From Lineus longissimus (lineage: Eukaryota; Nemertea; Pilidiophora; Heteronemertea; Lineidae), in assembly GCF_910592395.1 (NCBI RefSeq), contig NC_088321.1, forward strand, positions 7,810,001 to 7,874,000: DNA of 64,000 nt, written 5' to 3'. Position numbers and translations under genes: made by a program. The notes beneath the pieces were generated by a model. That model did not search any database. It saw nothing but the letters and a program-made list of their open reading frames with translations, and was not told the origin of the DNA. Below, piece after piece: positions 44,733 through 56,103 of the stretch (the stretch's first letter is position 1; each line of letters opens with the position of its first letter).

Positions 44733-46715
44733 AAACCACCCAAGTACATGATGCCCCCACTATAGCGAGGGCATAATAATGGAAGAAACGAAGACAAGAT
44801 ATCCTACCTCTTTTGCCTATTATTATGCCCGGATGTTTAGGCTCTACCCATCGAGGCGGTAGTAGAAATCGGGTATTGTCGGGCTTGGGATCTTATTTGT
44901 GAGTGGATCCAGTAAACTGTATCCACTGGTTGTCGACAAAAGAGAAACGAAATAGTCCAAATATTGCGTGGCCATCCCTAGTAGACTGTTACATAAAATC
45001 TCGGAGCTTCGAACTCAATGATTTAGATATGATAGAGATACGAAGACAATACTGACATAAACAGCGAGAGGCTGTGTCCTTAATTTTTTCGACAGTTATG
45101 AGAAGTTGCTGATGGCAATGATTTAAGAGTTCTTTTCGAAGTTCGTTGTTCTTCTCCACATGTTCATATTTATCAGGTTTGCATTGAATACATTGTCGTT
45201 ATTTAATCGACTAATTCTGGGTATCATACGGTCCCTTGTTTTGTCCTCAGGATATCCAATATTTTCAATTCTGACCAACTACAACAAGTTTTATAACATA
45301 CTTAATTTTTGCAATCGTTAAAGAGATCCAGTCGTGGCACAAGTCTTTCTTTAGACGAGTTAAACGTGGTAAAAATAAATATATTGGTGATTACTTCTTA
45401 TGCAGCTCATTGGCTACGTATACATAATCAACTACCTGAGGGGACCTCGAAACTGCCTACATTTTTCAATGGAAGCTTATTTCCGCCTTGGATTTAACCG
45501 GGGCGTTCAAAACTCCCCATTTTCATAAGCGTTTCGCTATGTTTCCTTTAATGAGAATATCTCATTAGATGCCAATAACTGGTACATGTATATGATACCA
45601 TAAGACACTACATGTAGTCCATGAAACGAAGACCACATACTTAATTGCTTACAAAAAAACTTAGTTCTCAACTGTAAGCGACAAAATATGGCGCTTTTCA
45701 CGTCAATGTTGTTATCTAACTAGTTTTATAGAAATCAATGAATTCAAATTGACCGTTGATTTGTGTTATATCTAGTGCAGTGGTACGGATTTGGCCCGAA
45801 TCAATGAGTGACCCGGGATGGCACTGCCCCAACACAAGTGTTATTGTTTTCGAAACGGGTCGTTGCTTGGAAACTATACGTTGATTTGTGATTTGTTGTT
45901 TTTTTATTCTAGTGTCGTCATTGGTCTGCATGGGGAGGAAAAAGAACTACACCTTCTGGTATCAATGTCTTGTTTTGTATTGCGCAACCCTCCATACTGG
46001 TCACGGCAAGTCTCCATTGGTACCACAGCTCTCCCGGGCAATTTACGGGAATATCACGATGAAGCCCATTTAACTAGGCTAGAAACAGAGCTGAGGTACA
46101 AAGCATTGATAGAATGATAAATATAATTCAATATAAAAATATACTCCGAACATGCAGTATACATATATATAAATGTATCGGGTAACAAGTGCTTAAAAAT
46201 TAATTTATGGTATTGATGTGACAGGCTGACAATGTTAGAATAGGCAGTTGCGTTAGTACATTTTCATCAGCCGAATGAAGCCGCATGCAATCGATCGGTT
46301 TGCCATGAACTCGATCAATAGATAAGTTCTGGAGTAGTGCTCATGGTAAACTTGTGCAGGCACATACCATTCTATCTTACGAGATGACTCAAAATCAGTG
46401 TACATTATGACAAAACACATGTAAGGTTTAAGCCAAACGGCGTTTTCAACAATATTGATACGATAAACCTCACCCATGTAAGTCGAAACAAGCTCTTAAT
46501 GGGAAATGAACCATTTTCTAATCTTAAAAACCAAGAAACAAGTTAATAACAAACTAAACAAATTAAACAAATGTCAAAATAACAAACTAGTTATAAACCC
46601 CATTAAATAAAAGTTGAATTATTAAAAAAGAAACATTTTAAGTCTTCTGGTAGTCAGGTTCAGATCGGGGTTATTGTCAGTAAAATCTGACTGATTTCAA
46701 TCAAAACATGTCAAC
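44733..46715. other. Right flank of MULE B
   Basis: Near-identical to 21183-23186; small deletions such as the loss of a 12-base block near 45020. Contains the right outer inverted-repeat arm (44835-44912) and the exon-like segment (45912-46076). It continues past 46715 into sequence absent from unit 1, so this is the original right border of the duplicated unit. Confidence 0.65.
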
Positions 46716-46789
46716 TTTTGACCACAAACTTCGAGATATTTGGAGTTTTTCAGATTTTTACCACGAAAGTAGTATTATAAACCTGCTAT

Positions 46790-46945
46790 AAAGCTCGTTG
46801 TAGTTGGTCGAAATTGATAAGTACATGTAATGAATAGTCCATTAGATGACAACAAGTGAAACTATACGATACCCTTACATAGTACATTAAGCACCGACAA
46901 CTTACTGAACTGCTAATAAACCAAAAAAATATGCGAAAATGTGAA
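46790..46945 (+). repeat. Diverged dispersed repeat, related to 53680-53850
   Basis: Both carry AAGCTCGTTGTAGT(T/C)GGT-like sequence, then a short AT stretch, CCCATTAGATGACAACAA or similar, then ACCGACAAC and a CTAA-rich end. Weaker similarity to 22000-22130 suggests a family of old copies. Confidence 0.5.
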
Positions 46946-46969
46946 GAAGAAAAAAACATTTTTAACCTT

Positions 46970-47835
46970 TTTTAGTCAACTGAGATTGCTTTGAGAGTGA
47001 GAAATTAGAAATGTTGTAGAAGCTTTTTGGTCCGCCAAAAAATATGGCGCTAAAGTTGAGAAATAAAACAATTTTGTTGACATTTCATTTCTGGTCAACT
47101 GAAAAATATGGGGGTGAGACAAGGAAATTAAACATTTTTGGACGCCTCTTAGTCCTCCAAAAATATGGCTTTGAAGTTTAGTAATAAATATTTCTGTGGA
47201 CATCTTTTTGTCCTCTGAGTAAAGAGAAATGAAACTGTATTTGGATATCTTTGGTACAGTTAAAAATATTGGTTTGAGACTGAAAAATAACGAGACGTTT
47301 TTTTATCCACGGAAAATATGGCTGTGAGATTGAGAAATTAAACATTCTCTGAAGCTTTTTGGTTGTCAAAGATAATGGCTTCGAAGTTGAGAAATAAACT
47401 TTTCTGTGGACATTTTTTGTCCACTGAGTTTATTATGTGGCATTGAAATAGAGCAATTAAAAACATATTGGGGCACTAAAAAAAAAAGGGTGTGAAACTA
47501 GGAAATTAAACATTTTCTAAAAGGTTTTAATTAAAGTCCTAGACAAAACATGGCTTTAGTTGAGAAATAGGAATTGCTGTGGACAATATTGTGGTCTACA
47601 ATAAAGTAATGTCACATTGAAAGAGAGAAAAGAAGAAACATTTTTGTGGATACGTTTTGTGCACTGAAAAATATGGGTTTGGAAAAATAAACTTTTAGTC
47701 CACTGATTAATATGGCTTTGTGACTGAGAAGTTGAACATTTTCTGGATGCCTTTTTGCCCTCAAAGAAATATGGCTATGAAGTTGAGAAATATATTTTTT
47801 TGTATACATTTGCTGGTCCACTGAGAAAGATGGCT
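46970..47835. repeat. AT-rich degenerate tandem array, orientation 1
   Basis: Loose units of about 85-100 bases containing AAATATGGCTTTGAAGTTGAGAAATA and TTTCTGTGGACATTTTTTGTCCACTGA-like phrases. The array at 50950-51650 carries the reverse complement of the same phrases. ORFs across it (minus strand 46976-47821) are repeat artefacts. Confidence 0.65.
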
Positions 47836-47879
47836 AGAAGATTAAAGATATATTGACAATATGTATTTATAATTTACTG

Positions 47880-48290
47880 GACGCCATGATGAAGCCCACT
47901 TTAAGTCAGCTACCAACGCAGCTAAAATGCACTAAAAATTAGACATTGCGACAATAATTCAACGTTCACGTACGAGTTTCAGGGGCTTTGCAAAAACTCC
48001 CGAATATGAATTGTTGACTAACATTGACGTGAACGATCCAAAAATTTAGACAATAGTGTTAGTAACTTTTGATTAGCTGCTAAAAACCAGCCCGCACTTA
48101 AGCAGCGTGCATTCACAGATCAGTATGCAATTTGTTATAAAAACAAATGGTTTGCAATTACATGTATTTGCAAACTTGTGAGAGACACATACTGAAATGA
48201 CTCAGAATTAATGTACACGTCATGAAATATATTTCAAAATGCTAAGCAAACCGCATTTCAAACAATGTTAGTACGGTATACCATTCACCA
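47880..48290. repeat. Diverged copy of the 22.5-kb repeat family
   Basis: Shares ATGATGAAGCCCA, then CAATTTGTTATAAAAA, then GACTCA(A/G)AAT...TGTACA with 22520-22950 and 53300-53660. Heavily decayed, no coding signal. Confidence 0.45.
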
Positions 48291-50045
48291 CTTAAAGGGG
48301 GACAATAGGCAGGAGTAAATTGGCCACCTTCGGGTGACTCATATGCACAGTAAGGGTACTGGGTCATGTTAGATTCAGCACTACATATACAAGCCATTAG
48401 GCTAATATGGGTCGTCGCAACACGGGAAGGATGCACGGAATGTCACTAAAAAACGCATAAACCATCTCGAAATAATTCATTACATATTTCGACACTTTGA
48501 CACGCATCTTTTTCTAGTGAACATACAGACCTATATCATCGCTTATTGTGACGAACTCGGATATCAGTCCGCTAGAGAAACCCGGCCCGAGAACAACCCA
48601 TTTACCGCCATTTCCTGGACACAGCACACCCTCGCCGTGCCAGGCTAATCATTCCACATTTTACTATGCTCCAATGATTATCCTGGCCCCAAATGTTTTT
48701 AAACATCACTATTACAAGAAAATTGTAATACTTTATCCAGCAAAAATATCGCATTTTCTCTCGATAGAAAATGACAAAATGTTTAGAAATTGAGATTCCA
48801 TTAAAAACATCCTTCATATTCGGTCAATTAGTACCCTTTTTTGATAATGTTTGTCTGCACTATTTTGCGAAGGGCTACACACTTCGCGGCATGCGATTTG
48901 GATATTGCCTGTTCACTCAGTCTGCAGCTAATCAACAAGCAGCCTGAGATTTGAATTTGTTGTGATTTCTTTGGCGTGCAAATTGGACACAGCAGACGGG
49001 CTAATCACGTGACATGGAGTCTGGAACATGTATAGGTCACGCCTGCTGATTTACAATCATTAACATTCAATTGTAGAAAGAATAAGGCGGCGCCGTCAGC
49101 TTGAATATACACACTCCGGATGCTAATTTTTGAGTTACACTCCGCCTCTGACAAAGTTGTAAACACGTCAGGAAATGGCGATCCCACGCTGACATTTAGC
49201 GAAAATTCCCAACTTCCATCGGTGATGATGAAATAATAACACAACGACACGGAGAGATACAGAAGTATGTATCTAATAAGAGTCTTAGTTACGTGATACG
49301 CGTGAGATATCTGATTGTCTGTGGTTTTGTTGGGTGAAATAAGCGATTTTATTGGGGCATGTTTTCGTGTGCGTGGTCACGTATACAGAATGGTGTTTTG
49401 CATAGCATTCCCGATCGGCCGAAGCCACTGAGCTGAAACAAATCGATTCACCGCCTACACTTTTACTCCGATTTTGCTGAAATTTGGTGACAAAGAGGCT
49501 TGATGTATTCCGCACAATTCGTAGGAAACGAATTTCGAAAATAATGATGAAAAATGTTTTTTCTAAGTAAAAATGGCCGTTGCTAGGCATGGTTGCTAGG
49601 CCATGCTGCCACAGACATATCCACGGAAAAACTGACAATAAGGTTCTGCACTGCGTTAGCGACGACCCAATATTCATTGTACAAGCCTGAATAGTTTTGA
49701 CGTACTGTGAGATGTTAAATGTTTGCCGAAACAAACACATCGATGAGAAAATGAACCATTTACAAGAAATTAGACTTCAAATTACAAAACTGTTAAAGGA
49801 GCATTGGTATTATCAACAGCATTATTACCAGACTGTCGGCCGTCCCCTCCGTCACCTTCTATTCCACAGTCGGAGTTCCCATCATTAAATAACGGTTTAG
49901 TTCAAAACCAGGCAATTGGCATTTGGCAATGTCAATGTGCCAAACGACAACTGCACGACAGATTAGAGATATCCTACAGGGCACTTCAGGTAATTTCATT
50001 AAAGATGGATTGATGGACTCAACCAAGTCATACAGCAATGAGATA
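48291..50045. other. Non-coding; one TTAA-type terminus and minus-strand ORFs
   Basis: TTAAAGGGGGACAATAGGCA at about 48293 resembles the left end of the intronic MITE family (18431), but no right end was found. Minus-strand ORFs at 49005-49250 (81 codons) and 49285-49740 (151 codons) lack recognisable domains; the second contains a GTTGCTAGGCATGGTTGCTAGGC repeat and is unlikely to be a gene. Confidence 0.4.
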
Positions 50046-50089
50046 GTATAGTCCGGGAGCTGAGTGACTTTAGAAACCGTTTTCCTAAT

Positions 50090-50870
50090 TTCTGTGATAA
50101 CAATTTCTTTTCAAGAATATTTCTTAATATCTAAGAGTCAAAGTTCTCTGTGGACAATAAAGTGCTTTGTTCTTGAAATTTAATTCTCTCCTTCCATTTC
50201 GAAATCTTTTCCAAATTTCTCTGTGGACAATTTTAGTTCAAGAATATGTCAAAAAACATTTTAATCGAAATTCTCTGTGGAAATATTCGTTTTCAAATTT
50301 CTATCTCTTCCCTTTTGAAATGTTTTTCGAAATTTTTCTGTAGACGATTTCATTAAGTACATATTCTACTCAACCTTCAATCATATCAAAGCTTCTTGCT
50401 TCTATTTCAAAATTGATTCCCAATTTTCTCTGCGGACAACTTCCGTTCAGGATGTTTCATAACGCATATTCCTATCAAATTTCAAAGCGCTTTCAAAGCG
50501 CTCTCTCTTCAATTTCAAACTCCCAAAATGTCAGTTCAATAATATTTCAAATAGAACTATCAGCAAAATTTTCGGTGTGGTACTATACACTCTTCAAATA
50601 TCTCTCATCCACTTCAAAAAGTTTTTTCCTATTTTCTCTGTGGACAATTTCAATTCAAAAACATTTCAAAAATTATTCTAATCAAACTTCTTTGTCGACA
50701 AAATCACCGTATAATGTATTCCCTCCATTTCAAAATTGATTCCTTATTTTCTCTGCGGACAATTTCGATAAAATTCTTATGAAACTTCTTTGTAGACGAT
50801 TTCCAGTTCAATAACAAACTATAAGCAAAATTACTTGACTGTGGAGGCTCTTTAAAATTTTCTCTTCCGC
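50090..50870. repeat. AT-rich degenerate tandem array, TTCTCTGTGGACAA core
   Basis: TTTCTCTGTGGACAATTT and variants recur about eight times, separated by TTCAAAAA... and CTCTTCCATTTCAAA-like spacers of 80-120 bases. Same style as the neighbouring arrays but a different unit. Confidence 0.6.
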
Positions 50871-50949
50871 AAAAGTCATATCACTTCTATACATCGAAAT
50901 CCCTTGTCAACTTTCACTGCATTTTTGTCGATAGGGAAAAAATTACCGA

Positions 50950-51650
50950 ATGTGCTCAATGCCATTTCTCTCAGTGGACGAAATCAATTTTTAGAATTTC
51001 CAAAAACATATTTGTTTGATATCGATGGCATGTTCCTCATCAGTGGACCAAAGAATGTCTACCAAAATGTCATATTTCTCAACTTTAAAGCCATATTTCT
51101 TTGACGACCAAAAAGCGTCAATAAAAATTGTTTAATTACTCAGTCTCAAAGCGATATTTTTTAGTGGACCTAAGAACGTCATAAAAAAAGTTTATTTTTC
51201 CCAACTCATATTTTTTCAGGAACAAATTTCGTAGAAACGCTAAATTCCTGAAATAGAGATATTAAAATTTCAGTCGAAATTTTAATTTCTCTATTTCAAC
51301 GCCACATTACAATGATCACTCAGTGGACCAAAAAATGTCCACAGAAATTGTATTTCTCAGCCTCAAAGCCATATATAGGACTAAAAAGCGTCCACGAAAT
51401 GTTTGATATCCTAGTCTCACACCCATATTTTCTAGTGCCCAAAAATGTAACCAAATTTTTTAATTTCTTTATTCTTTTATTTCCGACTTCAATGCAATTT
51501 TTCTTTGAGAATCAAAAGCGTTAACAAAACGTAAAATTTCTCAGTCTCAAAACACAATTTTCCTGTACTTCCTGAGAAAATTAATTTTTCAATCTCAAAC
51601 CCATATTTTTCAATGCACCAATAAAATTGCCACAACATGTTTCATTTCCA
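50950..51650. repeat. AT-rich degenerate tandem array, orientation 2
   Basis: Units with TCAGTGGACCAAAGAATGTC and TTCTCAACTTTAAAGCCATA, which are reverse complements of the phrases in 46970-47835. The two arrays face each other across about 3 kb. Confidence 0.65.
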
Positions 51651-53230
51651 TATTCACGTCTTGACCCTCAATATACTGATATTGCTTAGTTTCCAGACAA
51701 GGCGCGTCATTACCTTGGCGAAGAATACAGCAAGCATTGGTATGCAATCTATTTCAAACTGAAGTTGATCGGCTATTACTCACTCATAAACGGCATCGTT
51801 GTGTACACAATGGTAACAAGTTAGCGTGATGCCACTGACATGACTGATCATCACTGCTGCTCGATCAGAGGTCTGATATCTCGGCAAATATAGCGTTTTT
51901 GTGTCTCATTCAAAAACAACAATATGCTTTGCATCGAAACTTACGCGCGCAGTGTCCAGAGAACATAAAAAGGGCCAAACGAGTGAAGTAGGTTTTAAAT
52001 CCAGGTCATATAGCAGAGCAGTGTTCTAAAAAGCCTCCTTTTGATATGTTGTAGGAAATGAGATTTTTAAATTGGTTTCTACGGAATCAAGGCAAATCAA
52101 GACAAAATACATTACAAAGTCATTTTCGACCAAACTGCCACTTAAAAACAAATAAAAATCACGCTGGTCTCACTCAGAGGCAACATGTTGCTATCTGTTG
52201 GTAATACATTTATAGGGTCTTAATCCTACCGTTCAAGATGTATGCATACATTAATACTTGTACTCCTTTACAGAGCTCCTATGCTAAAATTCTAACCTCT
52301 ATATCACCTACACCCACCACTGGAAAAACTTATAAAACTGGGTTTCTATGGGCAAGTAGGCCTACTCTATCACTCAACACATTCAAATCATTTGTAGCTT
52401 CTATGTTAAGTAAAACTAAATGAAACAGAGAGAGAGCGATTTACTTTCCACAGAGGATTTTCATGATAATAAATTCTGAAATATTCGTGAAAAAAAATTT
52501 TAATAAAGAAATTTGGATGAGGATTTCGAAATGGACGATAGAGAAATTAGATAGCGATTTCATAAACTGTGATATTGCATATTTCAAACATGGAAACTAG
52601 TAGAATTAGCCATGGACGTCTTTATGAATTATATATAAATTACACTACAGGAGAACTAGATAAATATCGCTACAAAAGAGTCAACTATTAAAGGTGTCAA
52701 TAACGAGTAGATGCAGGAAACTGATATTATAGGTGAATTCATTAAACATGTTGAAAGACACTTGCTTTACTATTTTCATGCTATAGTTTCACCGGTCTAA
52801 GTCAGCTGGATTATATTTTTCATGAAATCAAAAACAGACCAATCCGAGACATGACGTCGAGTAAAACCGGACAATATGGTTTTGCTAACGCGATGTCAAT
52901 GTAAAACATGAGGAATCGCATCAGGCGGCAATAATATCGTATTTTACCTTTGTTGATTATTCAGGAACGATATTCAAGAAATGATCTCATATTGGTGAAT
53001 CTGGAATGAATATTTTTTTTTTCTGGTTTTTATCATGCGCATGCATCCGCTTAATAGAACGCCGGTCTTTTGTTTAAATTGTAACTTTCAATTATTTGTC
53101 TTTTTTTGCGGGGAGGGGGAGGGGCTCAACATTGAAATAGATGTCGTTTTTTTCACTATCTTTAGTGTACTTATCAGTCGATCTATTTGTTTTAAAAAAA
53201 ACCACGAAGCCACACCAGGGTCTTTCAAAT
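51651..53230. other. No feature recognised
   Basis: AT-rich sequence with a T-run near 53010 and a G-rich patch at 53110-53125. Short ORFs only. Confidence 0.45.
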
Positions 53231-53234
53231 AAAG

Positions 53235-54000
53235 AGTCAGGTCACGGCAAGTTTCTTTTGATCCCACAGCTCTCTCGGGCAATTAACTGGAAGCCATTGT
53301 GAAGCCCATTTAATTCAGCTACAAAATGAGCTGAGGTGCAAAATAATGATAGACGACACCAAAGTTCAACGAACAAAATTTACTCGGCACGGAGGTACAC
53401 AATGATTTATCGCGTTACAAATACATAGAATATAAATTATATTGATGTGAACGATCTAAGAATTCAAGCAGATGTGTTGAGTATCTGCTAATTGCCAAAC
53501 ATAACAATAATCAAATCGCAGTTAAGCTGATCACTGATCGCTTTACAATTTGTTATAAAAAATAGGTTGTAATCAATAGCAAACTTGGCACATGTAATGT
53601 AAATTGTTTCTTATGAGGTGACTCAAAAATTGATGTAAACATCATAAATGTTTGTGTTCTGGATTTTTTACCGTGAACGCGAAATTAAACAAGCTGTAAA
53701 ACTCGTTGTAGTCGGTTAAAATTAATAGGATATGAATATCCCATTAGATGACAACAACCGGAACTATGTGGTACCATTAGATTGTCCATTAAAAACCGAC
53801 AACATACATGTACTAAATTGCTAACCACAAAAATATATATGTGATGCTGTGGAATAGAAACGCTTTTCGTAAATTATTTTTAAATCAGTGCCATCACTTC
53901 TCCTCAAAACTGTCGAAAAGCAACATGCGAAACTTATCGCTTTTCATAAAACTGTTATCTGAATAGTTTTATAGAGATCAGTGACTTTGAAGCTGGCGTT
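53235..54000. repeat. Diverged copy of the 22-kb repeat family
   Basis: GTCACGGCAAG, CCCACAGCTCTCTCGGGCAA, AAGCCCATTTAA and GAGCTGAGGT appear in the order seen at 22470-22560. Further on, 53680-53990 resembles 46790-46945 and 22000-22210, so pieces of the family are in a different order here. One frame keeps 'PQLSRAI' before a stop. Confidence 0.55.
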
Positions 54001-55098
54001 TGCTTTAAAACGGGGTGTTTGTAACGGCGATGTTCAGCTGATCGAAGAATTGTTCAAATTCCTGTCGTGCGGAATAGGCTTGGGTGTACCACATGACCCG
54101 AGAGAACCCCGTCCCTACGCGCGTCTTCCGAAATGGGTGGTGGCTTTGATGTTGAAGTCATACGTTCCCGTGTTGCCTGACTCTTTATTTTGAAAGACTC
54201 TGGTCACACCGACCTTTTAGAGCGTGATTCTGGGGGTAAACTAAGTACCATTATTGACCCTGTTCAGAGTCAGGTTTCAACCTAGCTATCCCCAGTACAT
54301 ACATGTACTGCCAAATTGATTGAATATGCAGGTTCAATAGAATCTTTGCTCAACCGAAATAGATGCACCACTTTCGACCCACAATTTCAAAGATGTATAT
54401 TAAGTGTGAATTGAACATATTGGTTATGAATAAACAACAAATTGGAGCCAAACTCACCGATTTCCTGTGAGGTATAACTCTCTTTTAAATATTCCAAAAA
54501 GCATATACAATGTACTCCTTTCTTACTCATGAACTAAATGGATAAATAATCTTATACATGTGAAACTTGAATTGGTTCAAGTGGTCAGCTGATGATTTCC
54601 TCCTTACCATGCAGGCTATCACTGATAATAGCAAAACAGGTTAGAACTAGATCTGACTAAGCACGGACATTTTGTTTAATCTTCAAAAAATGTCTTGTAT
54701 AAAATTTTGTTTTATCTACAGCTCATCAGTCACACTGTCTGTTGGCATGTGACGTTGAGCAAGCCAACAAGCAAGACTGCAACAGATGAACATGCCGAAA
54801 GGCCTGGTGCAATGGCAGGCTGGGGTCAAGAAGCGCAAAAGTGCCCATGCCGCTTATGCATTGGGTTTCCAACATTTCACTAGAGGTTACTAGCCACATT
54901 CGTCTGCTGCGGCGTTTCTTTCCAAATTGGTTACCAACGCCACCGCTAACCGGATAGCATTTGTACTGGCCGCTATATATTGTTAGGCCACCCACTGAGC
55001 CCTCTGCAACGCCATGTTATTTTTAGACGGAAAGCCCCCACGCCAAGAGTTACTTTGAGAATGGAAACCCCTCAACCTAATGGGTGATGTCATTGTCA
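54001..55098. other. Mostly anonymous; weak exon-like segment
   Basis: A short ORF at 54000-54193 and a segment near 54785-54890 preceded by TTTTATCTACAG could be exons, but no motif or conserved partner supports either. Nothing else is recognised before the TIR element at 55108. Confidence 0.3.
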
Positions 55099-55107
55099 GT
55101 GCAAAAT

Positions 55108-56094
55108 GGTAGGTGATAAAGTATGGAATTAGTGAAACCTTGGAAACACTGATAAACCTTGGAAACACTCCTTAAAATGCATAAAAACATGAAATAATGC
55201 CATTCGAACCTAACGTGGTTACGAATCAACATTTGGAGCTTATTCTTACATGATCAAATCGGAATTTTATGGTAATTTAGAAATCTGTCGCATATCCGAT
55301 TCAATAGTCTATATTTTAAAACAACCCAGTTGTACCTCGCCTCCAGTGTACAGTATTGATCTCCCAAATATGGGAAGACACGCCCACCACACACCCATAA
55401 TATGGACCAATAGCGCTCCGCTAAAAATACGCCACCACCACGCGGGGCCTTTTCGATCAGACGAGTTGCTTGGGAAGTTGGGGGCCTGTCATGCATTATG
55501 CATGGATAAGGTTGACGACTATGTCTAGGCCTAATTGTCTATGATTGACTGATATTTTATAACAAACGATGAATAAAAGAAGCCTAGTCATGTATGTTTA
55601 TCACCGAAGTTTGCGGATGAAAATTTCCTTCGCCGTGAGCGATTTCTTACATCTTCCAGTACGCATCGAGGGATGCAGAGATCTTTGTGCCGTCACCAGT
55701 TCTAAGCGGTTTTTTTATTCACGTGTGTGTTTTTCCTATGATCTCGTGCATCTAGTACCGAGCATAATACTTTATCGTCTATGAAATACAAAACAATCAT
55801 AAAAACTAATTTTTGCTTCCATTGAAGAGAAATAAAATATTTTAACGACCACAGCGCATTGTCAATTGATGACGTCATCCTCCACATTAAAAATGTTGGC
55901 TTCTGAACTAACTGGCAAATTGCTATCAATAAAGTCAGCTGGGACGAGACTGTCAGTTGGGAGGGTATAAATCGTGGAAGGAACGCACCCGATTTCCCGC
56001 GCTATTTGCACAGTGATTCCATGGTTTACATTGAATATTACAAGGTTTATCAGTGTTTCCAAGGTTTCACTAATTCCATACTTTATCTACTACC
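55108..56094 (+). mobile_element. 987-bp TIR element, exact 9-bp target duplication
   Basis: Third member of the family at 33268 and 33339. Ends GGTAGGTGATAAAGTATGG and CCATACTTTATCTACTACC; inverted repeats extend about 60 bases. GTGCAAAAT flanks it at 55099-55107 and 56095-56103. The ORFs at 55250-55528 and, on the minus strand, 55862-56062 have no domain. The central segment (about 55412-55478) differs from the other copies. Non-autonomous. Confidence 0.95.
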
Positions 56095-56103
56095 GTGCAA
56101 AAT

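Larger units (their letters stand above)
23187..46715 (+). other. Tandem segmental duplication, unit 2
   Basis: Repeats the order of unit 1 but is about 9 kb longer because of insertions: a TTAA MITE (25992), two TIR elements (28325 and 30599), a nested pair (33268), a tandem array plus TIR element (35734-37428) and a solo LTR (38244). After these are set aside the two units align end to end. Confidence 0.88.

Noticed and set aside
49285-49740. 151-codon minus-strand ORF as a gene
   Set aside because: No domain, unusual composition, and it crosses a GTTGCTAGGC direct repeat.
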